Source: Nocardia sp. (GTDB lineage Bacteria; Actinomycetota; Actinomycetes; Mycobacteriales; Mycobacteriaceae). Taken from it: a DNA stretch of 5,639 nucleotides. Positions 5,509 to 5,639 of this stretch are shown in pieces. The notes below the pieces were generated by a model. The model searched no databases. It worked only from the letters and a program-made list of their open reading frames with translations, and was not told where the DNA came from. The position numbers were made by a program, and so were the translations under genes. Numbering within the stretch: position 1 is the stretch's first letter; each line of letters starts with the position of its first letter. Location: assembly GCA_013361595.1 (NCBI GenBank), contig JABFXT010000610.1:1-5639 (forward strand). The letters run 5' to 3'.

Positions 5509-5639
5509 TCAGGCGGCTTCGACCAGCACCAGTGGACCGTTGCTGGGTGCGGGGATGACGATCCGGGTTTCGCCGTCCACCTGGGTCCGGGCGCCGGCGG
5601 CAGCGGACGCCGTCGCGACTCCGGTCCCCGCGGGGACGG
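5509..5639 (-). CDS. clgR: ClgR-type transcriptional activator, C-terminal 42 residues (5' end outside window)
   Basis: The readable tail runs VPAGTGVATASAAAGARTQV, then DGETRIVIPAPSNGPLVLVEAA and a stop. The helix-turn-helix domain is off the window. The pattern of a low-complexity Ala/Thr/Gly linker, a short beta-like segment (TRIVIP) and a hydrophobic end finishing in Ala-Ala fits ClgR. M. tuberculosis ClgR ends in a comparable segment (STKVVIAPVVSLAVA, from memory), and streptomycete ClgR is reported to be removed by ClpP through a C-terminal Ala-Ala. ClgR is an XRE-type activator of clp protease and psp genes. Position immediately upstream of pspA on the same strand is the conserved mycobacterial arrangement. 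With only the tail visible, another small protein cannot be fully excluded. Confidence 0.75.
   Translation of the reverse strand, partial: VPAGTGVATASAAAGARTQVDGETRIVIPAPSNGPLVLVEAA

Overview
The window is high-GC actinobacterial DNA. It most likely comes from the Mycobacteriales outside Mycobacterium, with Nocardia or a close relative as the best guess. The main evidence is a PspA whose N-terminus closely resembles the M. tuberculosis 35-kDa antigen (Rv2744c), inside a gene order that mirrors the clgR-pspA-pspM ... glycosyltransferase-DUF3046 block (Rv2745c to Rv2738c). The genus is an inference; no 16S or other marker gene is present.

Layout from right to left, which is the direction of transcription for nearly everything here. 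The right edge holds the last 42 codons of a probable clgR (envelope and protease stress regulator). A 223-bp gap follows and contains a clear match to the ClgR operator, CGC-N5-GCG. Then come pspA (277 aa), pspM (314 aa, membrane hairpin protein) and a 57-aa two-helix membrane protein, closed by a strong intrinsic terminator at 3140-3179. This forms a phage-shock/envelope-stress unit: ClgR is the likely activator, PspA the peripheral membrane effector and ClgR partner, and PspM the membrane anchor. The small protein is a candidate extra membrane component, in the place where M. tuberculosis carries pspN.

Downstream lies a free-standing PIG-L/LmbE-type zinc deacetylase (237 aa). Between it and the next gene are about 820 bp without a convincing gene (1564-2387). 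This stretch holds three copies of a composite repeat, a purine-rich block followed by a GC-rich hairpin. Two copies are spaced exactly 120 bp apart and one is decayed. A separate 10-bp perfect dyad lies nearer the glycosyltransferase. Beyond are a GT1/UGT-like glycosyltransferase (387 aa, Rv2739c-like) and a DUF3046 protein (64 aa, Rv2738c-like), probably co-transcribed.

At the left edge, converging on DUF3046 with only 21 bp between the stops, is the C-terminal zinc finger of a CGNR-family regulator on the plus strand. In M. tuberculosis recA would follow DUF3046, so the conserved block appears to have been interrupted or ends here.

Nothing in the window is an obviously new defence or mobile system. 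The most notable points are the operator between clgR and pspA, the small membrane protein in the psp unit, and the repeat-hairpin array.
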